Source: a virus. Taken from it: a DNA stretch of 32,397 bases. The first letter of the stretch is position 1. Each line of letters opens with the position of its first letter. This document shows positions 13,918 to 22,084 of this stretch, piece after piece. Both the position numbers and the translations under genes were made by a program. The stretch spans positions 1 through 32,397 of the IMG/VR virus record IMGVR_UViG_3300043449_000594; one strand, given 5' to 3'. The notes below the pieces were generated by a model. That model had not been told where the DNA came from. It did no database searches and saw only the letters and a list, made by a program, of their open reading frames with translations.

Positions 13918-15486
13918 ATGCCTTCAAAGATGTATAACCGCGCGCGGATGACGGTGACGTCAACCGGCACTGGCGCTTTGTCTCTTGGCGTTGCTGTCGC
14001 CGGCTACCAGACGTTTTCGTCTGCTGGCGCTCAGAACAGCGACACCGTCAGCTACACGATCGAGGACGGCGTCAACTGGGAGATCGGCACCGGCACGTTT
14101 AACTCGGTTGCCGGCACACTCTCGCGCACGGTTACACAGTCTTTCAACGGCACTACCTATGGCACGTCAGCGATCAGCGTCACGACGAGCGCACAGGTTT
14201 ATATCACGGCCTTGGCGGCGGATATTGTCGTCTCTGGCGGCGCGCTCGGAACGCCATCATCCGCCACGCTCACCAATGCGACGGGCCTGCCGCTCGCCAC
14301 CGGCGTCACCGGCACACTCCCGGTTGCGAAGGGCGGCACCGGCATCACGAGTTTCGGCACAGGCGTAGCGACAGCCCTCGGCAACGCAGTCAACGGCGCT
14401 TCTGGCCTGTGTGTGCAGAATGCCAGCGGGTATCTATCGCTAACCGCTGCTACAGCCAGATTTCAGGTACAGCCTTCTACAGCTACAAACAGCGCGGTTA
14501 GCCAATACATAAACACTGGCGGTAATGCTTATATTGGTTTAGACAGCAGCGCAGGCGGGCTAACCAGCGCTTATGCTCTAAACATATATCATTCCGGCGC
14601 ATACCCGATTGTGTTCAGCACTAACGGTAGCGCTAAAGCCACTCTAGACGCCGCAGGCAACCTCGGTATAGGCTCAACCACGACCGCAGGAACAAGGCTA
14701 TATATTAACGGCGGCTCGTTATTTACAACTGGCCCCGGCTCTTACGGCGTTGGTATTTCGGGTTCGCTTACATCTGGGCGAATTGGAACCTATGACACAG
14801 GTAAAGCCACTGTCATAAACAGTTATTTTGACGATAGTGCGATTGAAATATCGGCTGGCGTTACAAGCGGTTATGTAACGGGTATTTCCATAACCGCGCG
14901 CAGTGCTTCCGCATACGCCGACACAATCCGCTTTGTTACGCGCGGAACAGGAAGCAACGAAGCAGCCCGCATCGACAGCAGCGGGAACCTGCTGGTTGGG
15001 GCGACTAGCGCCGTATCAAGTTCTAAGTTTCTTCTTTCAGGTGGGCTAAACACATATAATCTATTTGTTCTCAAAAACACTGATACTCAATCAGCAGGAC
15101 AGATATTCCAGCTTTTCTTAAACTCTGCTGGCAATACGGCAGGGTCTATAACGCATACTGGAACTACAACCATCAACTATGGTGCATCTTCTGATTACAG
15201 ACTTAAAGAAAACGTAGAGCCTATCACAAACGCTCTTGTCAAAGTCGCTTTGCTTAAACCATCGACGTTTACATGGGTTGGGACGGATGAAGCTGGAGAA
15301 GGCTTCATAGCTCATGAACTCCAGAGCGTTGTGCCGCTTGCTGTCGCTGGCGAAAAGGATGTCGTGAATAAAGATGGCTCCATAAAACCACAGCAAGTCG
15401 ATTACGGGAAACTTACGCCTCTCCTCACCGCTGCCATCCAAGAACTTGCCGCAAAAGTAACCGCACTGGAGGCCGCAAATGGCTAA
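13918..15486 (+). CDS. Tail fibre with S74-type chaperone domain (fibre 1)
   Basis: 522 residues. The N-terminal ~150 residues attach to the virion and are typical: RARMTVTSTGTGALSLG, VSYTIEDGVNWEIGTGTF, ending GTPSSATLTNATGLPLATG and VAKGGTGIT, a shared phage-fibre linker. The middle is a strand-rich shaft/tip. The end (from residue ~424, SSDYRLKENVEPI, then STFTWVG, then GFIAHELQSVVP) is a peptidase S74 / intramolecular chaperone domain, which trimerises and self-cleaves at the Ser of the S-D-x-R-L-K motif; here S425 is the likely residue. Base use becomes visibly more AT-rich from about 14,430 onward, so the tip was probably acquired by recombination. It overlaps the next gene by 8 nt. Confidence 0.88.
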   Translation: MPSKMYNRARMTVTSTGTGALSLGVAVAGYQTFSSAGAQNSDTVSYTIEDGVNWEIGTGTFNSVAGTLSRTVTQSFNGTTYGTSAISVTTSAQVYITALAADIVVSGGALGTPSSATLTNATGLPLATGVTGTLPVAKGGTGITSFGTGVATALGNAVNGASGLCVQNASGYLSLTAATARFQVQPSTATNSAVSQYINTGGNAYIGLDSSAGGLTSAYALNIYHSGAYPIVFSTNGSAKATLDAAGNLGIGSTTTAGTRLYINGGSLFTTGPGSYGVGISGSLTSGRIGTYDTGKATVINSYFDDSAIEISAGVTSGYVTGISITARSASAYADTIRFVTRGTGSNEAARIDSSGNLLVGATSAVSSSKFLLSGGLNTYNLFVLKNTDTQSAGQIFQLFLNSAGNTAGSITHTGTTTINYGASSDYRLKENVEPITNALVKVALLKPSTFTWVGTDEAGEGFIAHELQSVVPLAVAGEKDVVNKDGSIKPQQVDYGKLTPLLTAAIQELAAKVTALEAANG

Positions 15487-15808
15487 CACCTACGAATGGA
15501 AAATCAATCAGCTTGAGTGCTACCCGCAGGCTGACGGCCACACCGATGTAGTCTTTACGGTGCATTGGGATCGGTTAGCGACTGACGGCACCTACAACGC
15601 TCGCATCTACGGCTCTCAGGGCGTGACGCTCGACGCTGAAGCTCCATTCACGCCGTATGCCAGCCTGACGGAAACCCAGGTGGTTGGGTGGCTTGAGGAT
15701 GCTATGGGCGCTGAGACGCTCGAAGCCCAGAAGGCTGCTCTCGACAAACAAATTGAGGATCAGATCAACCCGCCGGTTATCCGGCCTCCGCTTCCTTGGG
15801 TGGCGTGA
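15479..15808 (+). CDS. Small fibre-associated protein, copy 1
   Basis: A 109-residue protein with the pattern NTYEWKINQLECYPQADGHTDVVFTVHW, then FTPYASLTETQVVGWLEDAMG, then LDKQIEDQINPP and PLPW at the end. This is a common small phage protein found next to fibres (a T4-like-phage structural family now annotated as a DUF). The start at 15479 overlaps the fibre stop by 8 nt and has CTGGAGG upstream. The gene after it is a tandem paralogue of the same length. Possibly a fibre assembly factor or tail component. Confidence 0.7.
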   Translation: MANTYEWKINQLECYPQADGHTDVVFTVHWDRLATDGTYNARIYGSQGVTLDAEAPFTPYASLTETQVVGWLEDAMGAETLEAQKAALDKQIEDQINPPVIRPPLPWVA

Positions 15809-16134
15809 TGAACACCTATGAATGGACGCCGGAGCGTCTTGACGCATACCCGGAAAAAGACGGGTTCAACGATGTCGTGTTCGTCGTCTACTGGCGCGCG
15901 ACTGCAACTGACGGCGAGCATGAGGCGACTGTCGCAGGCTCGCAGATGGTTGAGCTTGATCCAGAGGGCGATTTCACGCCTTACAACCAGCTGACGAAGG
16001 ATCAGGTTTTGTCCTGGGTTCAGTCGTCAATGGGGCAGGGCAAGATCGCCGAAATTGAAAGCTATCTGGATCAGCAAATCGCGAACCAGATCACACCGCC
16101 GGAAGCATCTCCGGCCTTACCTTGGAGAGAGTAG
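15808..16134 (+). CDS. Small fibre-associated protein, copy 2
   Basis: 108 residues. It aligns end to end with the previous product: NTYEWTPERLDAYPEKDGFNDVVFVVYW, then FTPYNQLTKDQVLSWVQSSMG, then LDQQIANQITPP and ALPW. The start is the ATG inside the previous stop (TGATG). This is an evident tandem duplication with substantial divergence, so the copies have probably specialised, for example as two layers of one ring or as partners for different fibres. Function unknown. Confidence 0.7.
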   Translation: MNTYEWTPERLDAYPEKDGFNDVVFVVYWRATATDGEHEATVAGSQMVELDPEGDFTPYNQLTKDQVLSWVQSSMGQGKIAEIESYLDQQIANQITPPEASPALPWRE

Positions 16135-16137
16135 AAA

Positions 16138-16296
16138 ATGGAAGGTCAGAACTTGAAGCTGGAATTGTCGGTTGCGGAATGGAATGTCGTTTTCGCGAAC
16201 CTGGGACGAGGCGCTTACATTGAGGTGGCGCCGATTATCCAGAAGCTCCAGAACCAGGCCAATGAGCAACTGAACCAGTCTCAGCCGAAAGAATAA
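16138..16296 (+). CDS. Small conserved phage protein (52 aa)
   Basis: ATG at 16138 with TTGGAGAGAG upstream, stop TAA at 16294-16296. The translation starts MEGQNLKLELSVAEWNVVFA and continues NLGRGAYIEVAPIIQKLQNQ, then a polar tail ending QPKE. The pattern LxLxxAEWNxVxxxLGxxxYxEVxxIIxKLQxQ is recurrent in small proteins of phages and prophages near fibre genes; their function is not known. It is tightly packed, 3 nt after the previous stop and 3 nt before the next ATG, which supports it as real. Confidence 0.75.
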   Translation: MEGQNLKLELSVAEWNVVFANLGRGAYIEVAPIIQKLQNQANEQLNQSQPKE

Positions 16297-16299
16297 CGA

Positions 16300-17334
16300 A
16301 TGCTCGGATTTGCCCCGCTTGCGTCAGCAGCAATATCGACTGCGGGGTATGTAGTCCGGGTATCCAGTTTTGCTATCAGCGAGGCTCAAGACACCGCTGC
16401 AGCATCGGTTAATCTGACTGCATCGGCGAGCCTTGCTGTTACAGAAACCGCTGACACAGCATCTGCCAGCGCATCAATTACAGCCTCGGCCAGTCTTGAT
16501 GTCACTGAGGCGACAGACACCGCCTCTGGATCTGTTTCCGCAGTCACCCTCGCCAACCTACTGGCGACTGAGGCGCAGGACACGGCCTCTGGCTCGGCTC
16601 AGATCAATCCGGCCTATGCGGATCTCGCCGCGACTGAGGCAGCTGATACCGCGTCGATCACGACAGCCATTGTCGCGTCTGCCGATCTTGCTGTCACCGA
16701 GGCGCAGGATACTGCGTCAGGATCAGCGGCTGCAATAACGCAGGCGAGCTTGGCGGCGACTGAGGCGCAGGACGTTGCCTCCTTTGCGGGCCAGGTATTC
16801 GACGCCTGCTCGTTTGCTCTGGTTGAAGCGCCAGACACGGCGAGCATCCAGGTTGGCATCTCGGCATCCGCCACCCTGACAGCCTCAGAAACGCCTGACA
16901 GCGCGTCTGGCGGCGTTGTGGTTCAGTGGGCGGTTATTCCATCAGGCCCGTCTGTATGGACGCCGCAGGCTAATGGCGAGGCCTTCTGGCAGGGCGTCAA
17001 CCCGGCTCTCCCGCCGAGCTATGTCACGCAGATCGGCGGCGCTCTTGGCTGCGCTTCTATCGGTGGCGCTCCGATAGCTGCAACCGCATCGCCTCCCTCT
17101 GGCGGGGCTATTGGCGCTCTCTGGACGCAACCGGCATCTAGCGTGGCTTACTGGGACAAAATAACCCCGCTGCAGCCGCAGGCGAATGTTCGCCCGACAG
17201 GCGCGCTTGGTGGTGCGCCGATCGGCGGCATAGCTGTGTCTGATGGCGTCGCGGATACCCCGACAGAGACGCCAGGATCTGCAGTCTGGACGCCAATCAC
17301 ATCGTCATTCACACCGCAACAACAGGCGGCTTAA
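16300..17334 (+). CDS. Fibre-like protein with nine 21-residue repeats
   Basis: A 344-residue protein. Residues about 28-205 are tandem repeats of 21 residues (one of 22) built on EAxDTASxxxxxxASAxLAVT; the first Glu codon is at 16381 and the ninth at 16888. The regular period suggests a beta-solenoid or repeated hairpin rod. The C-terminal part has Trp/Pro-rich phrases (WAVIPSGPSVWTPQANGEAFWQG, then SVWTPITSSF-like) repeated around GGAxxxxSIGGAPI, which appear twice and could be attachment elements. It is probably a thin fibre or rod protein of the virion. It starts 3 nt after the small protein and is followed 3 nt later by the next fibre. Confidence 0.7.
   Translation: MLGFAPLASAAISTAGYVVRVSSFAISEAQDTAAASVNLTASASLAVTETADTASASASITASASLDVTEATDTASGSVSAVTLANLLATEAQDTASGSAQINPAYADLAATEAADTASITTAIVASADLAVTEAQDTASGSAAAITQASLAATEAQDVASFAGQVFDACSFALVEAPDTASIQVGISASATLTASETPDSASGGVVVQWAVIPSGPSVWTPQANGEAFWQGVNPALPPSYVTQIGGALGCASIGGAPIAATASPPSGGAIGALWTQPASSVAYWDKITPLQPQANVRPTGALGGAPIGGIAVSDGVADTPTETPGSAVWTPITSSFTPQQQAA
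16381..16914 (+). repeat. 63-nt tandem repeat array
   Basis: Nine copies of a 63-nt coding unit (one copy of 66 nt), recognised by the recurrent GAGGCNCAGGACACNGC-like start of each unit. DNA copies are diverged but in phase. Copy number could vary between related phages by slippage or recombination. Confidence 0.75.
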
Positions 17335-17337
17335 ATC

Positions 17338-18768
17338 ATGGCTAATACGTTTACCCCGACATACAATCTGACGAAGCCGGAGATCGGCTCGGATACGAAT
17401 GCCTGGGGCGCGCATTTGAATGCCGATCTGGATACGATCGACGCCAACATGGTGTCTCGCATCCTGACAAGCGCTCAGACGCTGGCTGGCGCGATCAACC
17501 TCCCGTCGAACGGTTTGAATGTCGGCTCGGGCCAGCTGCGCGTGACGGGCGGGAACGTCACGGCCTCGGGTGGCCTGACGGTGTCGGGCGCAACGCTGCT
17601 TTCCACGACGCTGACGGTAAGCTCTAACGTCACCTTCCAGGGCGCATTCACGCTCAGCGGCACTGGCGCGACGAGCCTGGGCGGCGCGCTGTCAGTCACA
17701 GGCGCTACGACGCTGGCCTATAACGGCTTGAATGTCGGCGCGGGGCAGCTGAACTGTTCCGGCGGCAATGTCAGCACGACGGGCAATCTCTCAGTCTCTG
17801 GCTCAACGGCTCTGACGGGCAATGCGGCTCTCTCCGGGACGCTGTCAGTCGCGGGAGCCACCACGCTAGCCGCCAATGGCCTCAACGTCGGATCTGGGCA
17901 GCTCCAGGTTACGGGCGGCAATGTCACGGCGAGCGGATCCATTTCGGCCAGCGGCAACGTCAGCGCCACCGGCACCCTGTATGCGGGCGGCGCGACGACG
18001 CTAGCTTCCACGCTCGGCGTCACGGGAGCGACGACGCTCTCCAGCACTCTCGGCGTCTCTGGCGCTACGACGCTTTCCAGCAGCCTTAATGTGATCGGCG
18101 CGACGACGTTGGCCTCTAATGGCTTAACAGTCGGCTCAACTCAACTTGTCGTTTCTGGTGGCAACGTCAGCATGTCGGGCAATCTGTCGGTGTCCGGCAC
18201 GATCTCCGGCGCGGCTTCTCTCTCGACGCTAAGCGCATCTGGAGCGACATCCCTTACCTCGACGCTCGTCGTCAGCGGCGCGGCCACGCTGTCCAGCAAT
18301 CTGTCAGTCTCTGGCACCACGTCAATGACGGGCAATCTATTGATCGTCAGCGGCTCCAGTGAGCGCGCAATCACGCTCGGCAGCTCTGGCGGATATTTCT
18401 ACGGCAACGCCTCGGCGGCTGGCTGGAAGAATAGTGGCGGCTCTAACCTGGCTTACTGGGACACGTCCGGCAATTTCACAGCCGCTGGCAACGTCACCGC
18501 TTACTCCGACGCCAAGCTCAAAAAGAACGTCGAAACGATCCAGGATCCGATGTCTCTGGTTCGTCGTATGCGCGGCGTGTTCTATGATCGCATTGAGGAC
18601 GACAAGGCCGGCGTCGGCGTCATCGCTCAAGAGATGCAAGAGGTTCTGCCCCAGGTTGTGCATACCAATGACGGCACCCTCTCGGTTGCATACGGCAATA
18701 TCTCCGGCGTCCTGATTGAGGCTCTGAAAAGCATCGACGACCGCCTGGCTGCTGTGGAGGCGCGCTGA
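17338..18768 (+). CDS. Tail fibre with S74-type chaperone domain (fibre 2)
   Basis: 476 residues. The N-terminus (FTPTYNLTKPEIGSDTNAWG, then HLNADLDTIDANM) is the standard fibre attachment motif. The shaft (residues about 55-350) is repetitive: SGATTLxSxLxVSG units and four copies of NGLNVGSGQLxVxGGNV (near residues 58, 129, 180 and 261). The C-terminus (from ~389, YSDAKLKKNVETI, then GVGVIAQEMQEVLPQVV, ending in a coiled coil) is an S74 chaperone domain with the usual SDxxLK site. It is a second fibre or a branch partner of fibre 1; the repeats are quite unlike fibre 1's shaft. The stop overlaps the adhesin start. Confidence 0.88.
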   Translation: MANTFTPTYNLTKPEIGSDTNAWGAHLNADLDTIDANMVSRILTSAQTLAGAINLPSNGLNVGSGQLRVTGGNVTASGGLTVSGATLLSTTLTVSSNVTFQGAFTLSGTGATSLGGALSVTGATTLAYNGLNVGAGQLNCSGGNVSTTGNLSVSGSTALTGNAALSGTLSVAGATTLAANGLNVGSGQLQVTGGNVTASGSISASGNVSATGTLYAGGATTLASTLGVTGATTLSSTLGVSGATTLSSSLNVIGATTLASNGLTVGSTQLVVSGGNVSMSGNLSVSGTISGAASLSTLSASGATSLTSTLVVSGAATLSSNLSVSGTTSMTGNLLIVSGSSERAITLGSSGGYFYGNASAAGWKNSGGSNLAYWDTSGNFTAAGNVTAYSDAKLKKNVETIQDPMSLVRRMRGVFYDRIEDDKAGVGVIAQEMQEVLPQVVHTNDGTLSVAYGNISGVLIEALKSIDDRLAAVEAR

Positions 18769-19592
18769 TGCTACCTAATGGCGGCAATCGGCCTCCGCTA
18801 ACTATGCAGGACATCAATGGCCCATCCGGCTTCAATGGGCGTGGCAATAACCTGAATGCTTATCGCGGCACGTTGTTCTACCGCCCCGACAATAGTTCAG
18901 GTTATTTCCCTGCTGGCGCCATTGCCTTCACAGACTTTTATTCTACGCAGGGAACAAGCCCCGTCGTTCCTGGCAACGCAACCTACACTTCTGGCTCATC
19001 AATTACTCTGCCGTCATTATTCAACAAACTGTATGTCAGGTGTTATGGCGCCGGTGGTGGCGGTGGTGGTGGCTGCTACGTTCCGAATTACAATGAAGCA
19101 TATGGTGGATCTAGTGGTGGAGCCGGCGGCTCTACAACTTTCTGGGCTGGGTCTGGATTTGCTGTGACGGGACAGGGCGGCGGTGCCGGTGGTGGCGCTG
19201 GACTTACAATAACAAATGCCCTCGGCGGCGTTGTGCAAGATGGCAACGGCTCTGCTGGCGCGTCTGGCTCTGGTGGATCTGGTGGCTCTGCTGGCGGTGG
19301 CGGTGGCCGCGCAGGCGGCGTTCATAGCAATGGCGCCGCATATCCTTACACATTGTATCGGCAGGGTGGTGACGGCGGATCCGGCGGCACGGGCGGCAAC
19401 AGCGGCGAAATACTTGTGATGGACATCGACAGTATGGGCTGGGCCACAATCAAAAATTATTATGGCTTATCTGTTCCGATTTCCATTGGCGCAGCAGGAG
19501 GCGGCGGCTCTGGAGGAGTAAAGCTTGGTTCTGGCGCTGCCGGTAATGGATCATCAGGATCTGGTGGTTGGATTTACATCCGTTGGACGTGA
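18768..19592 (+). CDS. Glycine-rich receptor-binding adhesin
   Basis: 274 residues. N-terminal part: MQDINGPSGFNG, then RGTLFYRPDNSSGYFPAGAIAFTDFYS, a fibre-tip attachment phrase common in phages. Residues about 85-265 are Gly/Ser-rich with runs such as GAGGGGGGGC, interspersed with aromatic variable loops, and end in WIYIRWT. This resembles polyglycine-II adhesins (gp38 of phage S16 and relatives), in which Gly-rich strands hold specificity loops. It is translated in coupling with fibre 2 (TGATG), so it probably caps that fibre and decides receptor choice. The class is inferred from composition and context. Confidence 0.75.
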   Translation: MLPNGGNRPPLTMQDINGPSGFNGRGNNLNAYRGTLFYRPDNSSGYFPAGAIAFTDFYSTQGTSPVVPGNATYTSGSSITLPSLFNKLYVRCYGAGGGGGGGCYVPNYNEAYGGSSGGAGGSTTFWAGSGFAVTGQGGGAGGGAGLTITNALGGVVQDGNGSAGASGSGGSGGSAGGGGGRAGGVHSNGAAYPYTLYRQGGDGGSGGTGGNSGEILVMDIDSMGWATIKNYYGLSVPISIGAAGGGGSGGVKLGSGAAGNGSSGSGGWIYIRWT

Positions 19593-19599
19593 GGAATAA

Positions 19600-19803
19600 A
19601 TGATCGAAGAGCTAATCTCCCGCGTCTTTGCAACTCGCAACGCCGTCCATCTCGCTCACTGGGCGGAGACGTCTGGTTTCCGGCACAATGTCCTCGGCGA
19701 GTTTTACGACAGCCTGATCGACAAGGTGGACACCATTGTTGAGGCGCACCGTTTGGCGGCTGAGAAGCATCACGGTGAGTTTGCAAGTCATATGAGGGGC
19801 TGA
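19600..19803 (+). CDS. Small ferritin-like (DUF5856-like) protein
   Basis: Sixty-seven residues; GAGGAAT just upstream. The motif [38 protein letters not shown] resembles the first helices of DUF5856 / Dps-like phage proteins, with candidate metal ligands H17, H20, H29, E34, D37, D41 and E48. A full four-helix bundle would need more residues, so it is either a half-unit that dimerises or a shortened relative. In other phages similar genes sit near the tail module. The role (structural or metal-related) is not established. The stop is followed 1 nt later by the next GTG. Confidence 0.6.
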   Translation: MIEELISRVFATRNAVHLAHWAETSGFRHNVLGEFYDSLIDKVDTIVEAHRLAAEKHHGEFASHMRG

Positions 19804-19804
19804 C

Positions 19805-21826
19805 GTGACGTTTATTCCGATGAGAATAACTCCCGGTGTTGTTCGTCAGGCTACGCCATACGACAGCGTTAATACATGGTGGGACACCTCCAATGTGCGC
19901 TGGCTGTCTGGCGCCATGATGCCGATAGGCGGATCGACGCGCATCACGCAGCAGGCGCAATCATCAAAGATCCGTGGCCTGTTCCAATGGCGTGACAGCT
20001 CGTCTCGCGAATGGACGGCGATCGGGACTGAGACAGGCATCCAAGTTCTGTTTGGCGTTCTCAATGACGTGACGCCGTCGAACTTTGTCTCCATGCTGTC
20101 GATCGCTGGCGGCGGCTACGGCACTCTCGTCTACGGTGACACGCAGACGATCTGGGATCCGTTCGGAACGACGGTGAACACGTCAAGCATCGTCACCGTT
20201 TCGATCGCGTCGCCTGGCGTTGTCACCTGGACGAACCACGGCCTGACGACTGATGATGCCATCAAGTTCACGCTCTCTGGCGGCGGCGCGCTTCCGACAG
20301 GGTTGTCAGCGAATACCCCGTATTATGTCATCCCAGTGGATGCGAATACGTTCAGGCTCTGCGGGCCTTCGACTGTCACCGGCTCGATCTCCGGCACGAC
20401 GCTGACGGTTTCGGCTGTCTCTAGCGGCACCCTGGCTGTCGGAGATTTCATCAACGGCGCCGGCGTCACCGGCGGCACCTACATCACCGCGCTAGGCACA
20501 GGATCCGGCGGCGTTGGCACCTACACTGTCAATACATCGCAGACGGTATCCAGCACGACGATCACGGCAATAGGCAAGAACAAGACGCCGATCAATACAA
20601 GCGGCTCGTCCAGCCCGACGATCACCGCCTCTCAGATCGTCGGCCAGGATACATACGGCAGGCAGCGCAATTACAACCCGCCGATCTTCCGCAAGCCCGA
20701 TCACTGGACGTTCGCATCGTTCGGGCAGGATCTCCTGTCTGTTTGCTCCTCGGATGGCCGACTGCTCCACCTGGCCCCGACAAACACCAACGTCCCCCCG
20801 ATGGACGTCCCGTCGAATGCCCCGACAGGCAACTACGCCGTGGCTGTCACGGCTGAGCGCGCTGTCATGCTTATGGGCGCAGGCGGCAATCCGCGCCGAA
20901 TAGCCTGGAGCGATTTCGAGAACTACAACGGTTGGACGTTCAACACGACGACGGGCCAGGCCGGCTATATCGATCTTGAGGCCACCTCGCCGATCATCAC
21001 CGGCGTTCGCGTTAAGGAGGGCATCCTTGTCCTAACGCAGCACGAATGCTTTCTGGTTCGCTATGTCGGCGCTCCGTATTTCTATGGCGCTGAAAAGCTC
21101 GGCACGACGACGTTCTCCGCTCCGAATGCGATCGCCTCTGGCGGCTCGTCAACGGTATGGTTCGGCCAGTCAGGTTTCTGGCGATATGACGGCGGCGCGA
21201 TCCGGCAGATCCAATGCCCGATGTTCGGCGACATCAAGAACAATTACGATCCGCTCTACGGCAACTATCGCGCGCACATGCACGAAAGCGGCGTTTTCCC
21301 TGAGTTCTGGTTTGAATACCCGGATCTGAATGCGCCTAATGGCGAGTGCAACAACTATGTGATCTGGAATTACGCCGACAACATCTGGATCCGAGGCAAC
21401 CGTCAGAGGACGGCGGCGGTTGGCGCAAATACTGCGGCTTACCCGATCGCGGCTGGTATTGATAACTATGTCTACCAGCAGGAAGATGGCTGGCTAGAGA
21501 ACGGCGCGAGCCGCGTCGGATCTGTTTGGGCTGAGACGTCTATTCTGGATTTCGGCCAGGGCGATCAAAACATCGACATCAACCAGGCGCTGGTGTCTAC
21601 CGATCCAGATAGCGTCGGCACCAACTACCAGATCAAGTTCTACTCCCGATATGCCCCGACGCAGACAGAGACGCTTTATGGCCCGTATGTGCCAAGGGTG
21701 GATGGCTACACTGACACGCGCGTGACGGGCAAAGACGTTCGCCTGCGGGTGGAGGCGACGAGCGATAATTACTGGAGCGTCGGCCAGATCCGGTTTGATG
21801 TCGTCAAGGGTGGAGGCGCTCGATGA
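19805..21826 (+). CDS. Tail nozzle-like protein
   Basis: A 673-residue protein. It starts at GTG 19805 with GAGGGG 5 nt upstream. The beginning ([34 protein letters not shown]) and later phrases ([66 protein letters not shown]) are typical of the beta-propeller nozzle of SU10/T7-like phages (role of T7 gp12 or P22 gp10). It would form a hexameric ring below the adaptor and end the DNA channel. Residues about 193-256 are an inserted module rich in Ser/Thr/Gly ([19 protein letters not shown], then [24 protein letters not shown]) seen in many unrelated phage proteins. Confidence 0.82.
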   Translation: MTFIPMRITPGVVRQATPYDSVNTWWDTSNVRWLSGAMMPIGGSTRITQQAQSSKIRGLFQWRDSSSREWTAIGTETGIQVLFGVLNDVTPSNFVSMLSIAGGGYGTLVYGDTQTIWDPFGTTVNTSSIVTVSIASPGVVTWTNHGLTTDDAIKFTLSGGGALPTGLSANTPYYVIPVDANTFRLCGPSTVTGSISGTTLTVSAVSSGTLAVGDFINGAGVTGGTYITALGTGSGGVGTYTVNTSQTVSSTTITAIGKNKTPINTSGSSSPTITASQIVGQDTYGRQRNYNPPIFRKPDHWTFASFGQDLLSVCSSDGRLLHLAPTNTNVPPMDVPSNAPTGNYAVAVTAERAVMLMGAGGNPRRIAWSDFENYNGWTFNTTTGQAGYIDLEATSPIITGVRVKEGILVLTQHECFLVRYVGAPYFYGAEKLGTTTFSAPNAIASGGSSTVWFGQSGFWRYDGGAIRQIQCPMFGDIKNNYDPLYGNYRAHMHESGVFPEFWFEYPDLNAPNGECNNYVIWNYADNIWIRGNRQRTAAVGANTAAYPIAAGIDNYVYQQEDGWLENGASRVGSVWAETSILDFGQGDQNIDINQALVSTDPDSVGTNYQIKFYSRYAPTQTETLYGPYVPRVDGYTDTRVTGKDVRLRVEATSDNYWSVGQIRFDVVKGGGAR

Positions 21827-22074
21827 CGACGCCGACAAAGCCGACAGCCTTCCCATCTTTTGGCGCGGCTCCTCAAAAATACGACGCAATCTGGATGACG
21901 TCGTTCCTGTCTCAGCTTGCGCGTCGCATTGGTCTGCTCGCCGGGCCGAATATCATCCAGCCGCAGATCCTGCTGCAATCGCCAAACGGCACTGTCTACG
22001 AGATCACAGTAGATGATGCTGGGAACCTAATTAGAACCGTCGCAACGCGCGGCGTCGTCCAGCCGCCGATGTAA
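21823..22074 (+). CDS. Small tail-associated protein
   Basis: An 83-residue protein coupled to the nozzle gene by ATGA overlap. Residues: [35 protein letters not shown], a helix, then [22 protein letters not shown], a hairpin of strands. Small proteins with the YxIxVDxxGNL ending recur next to tail genes in podoviruses. Likely a minor tail component; function not demonstrated. Confidence 0.7.
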   Translation: MTTPTKPTAFPSFGAAPQKYDAIWMTSFLSQLARRIGLLAGPNIIQPQILLQSPNGTVYEITVDDAGNLIRTVATRGVVQPPM

Positions 22075-22084
22075 GGAAATAAAA

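Noticed and set aside
18359-18715. Alternative frame within the fibre 2 S74 region
   Set aside because: Overlaps a well-supported chaperone domain and has no start signal.
17338-18768. CRISPR-like periodic repeats
   Set aside because: The repeats are in-frame protein repeats of a fibre shaft with variable spacing, not identical repeats with unique spacers.
19050-19560. GGTGGC-rich run as a separate DNA repeat element
   Set aside because: It is fully explained by glycine codons of the adhesin.
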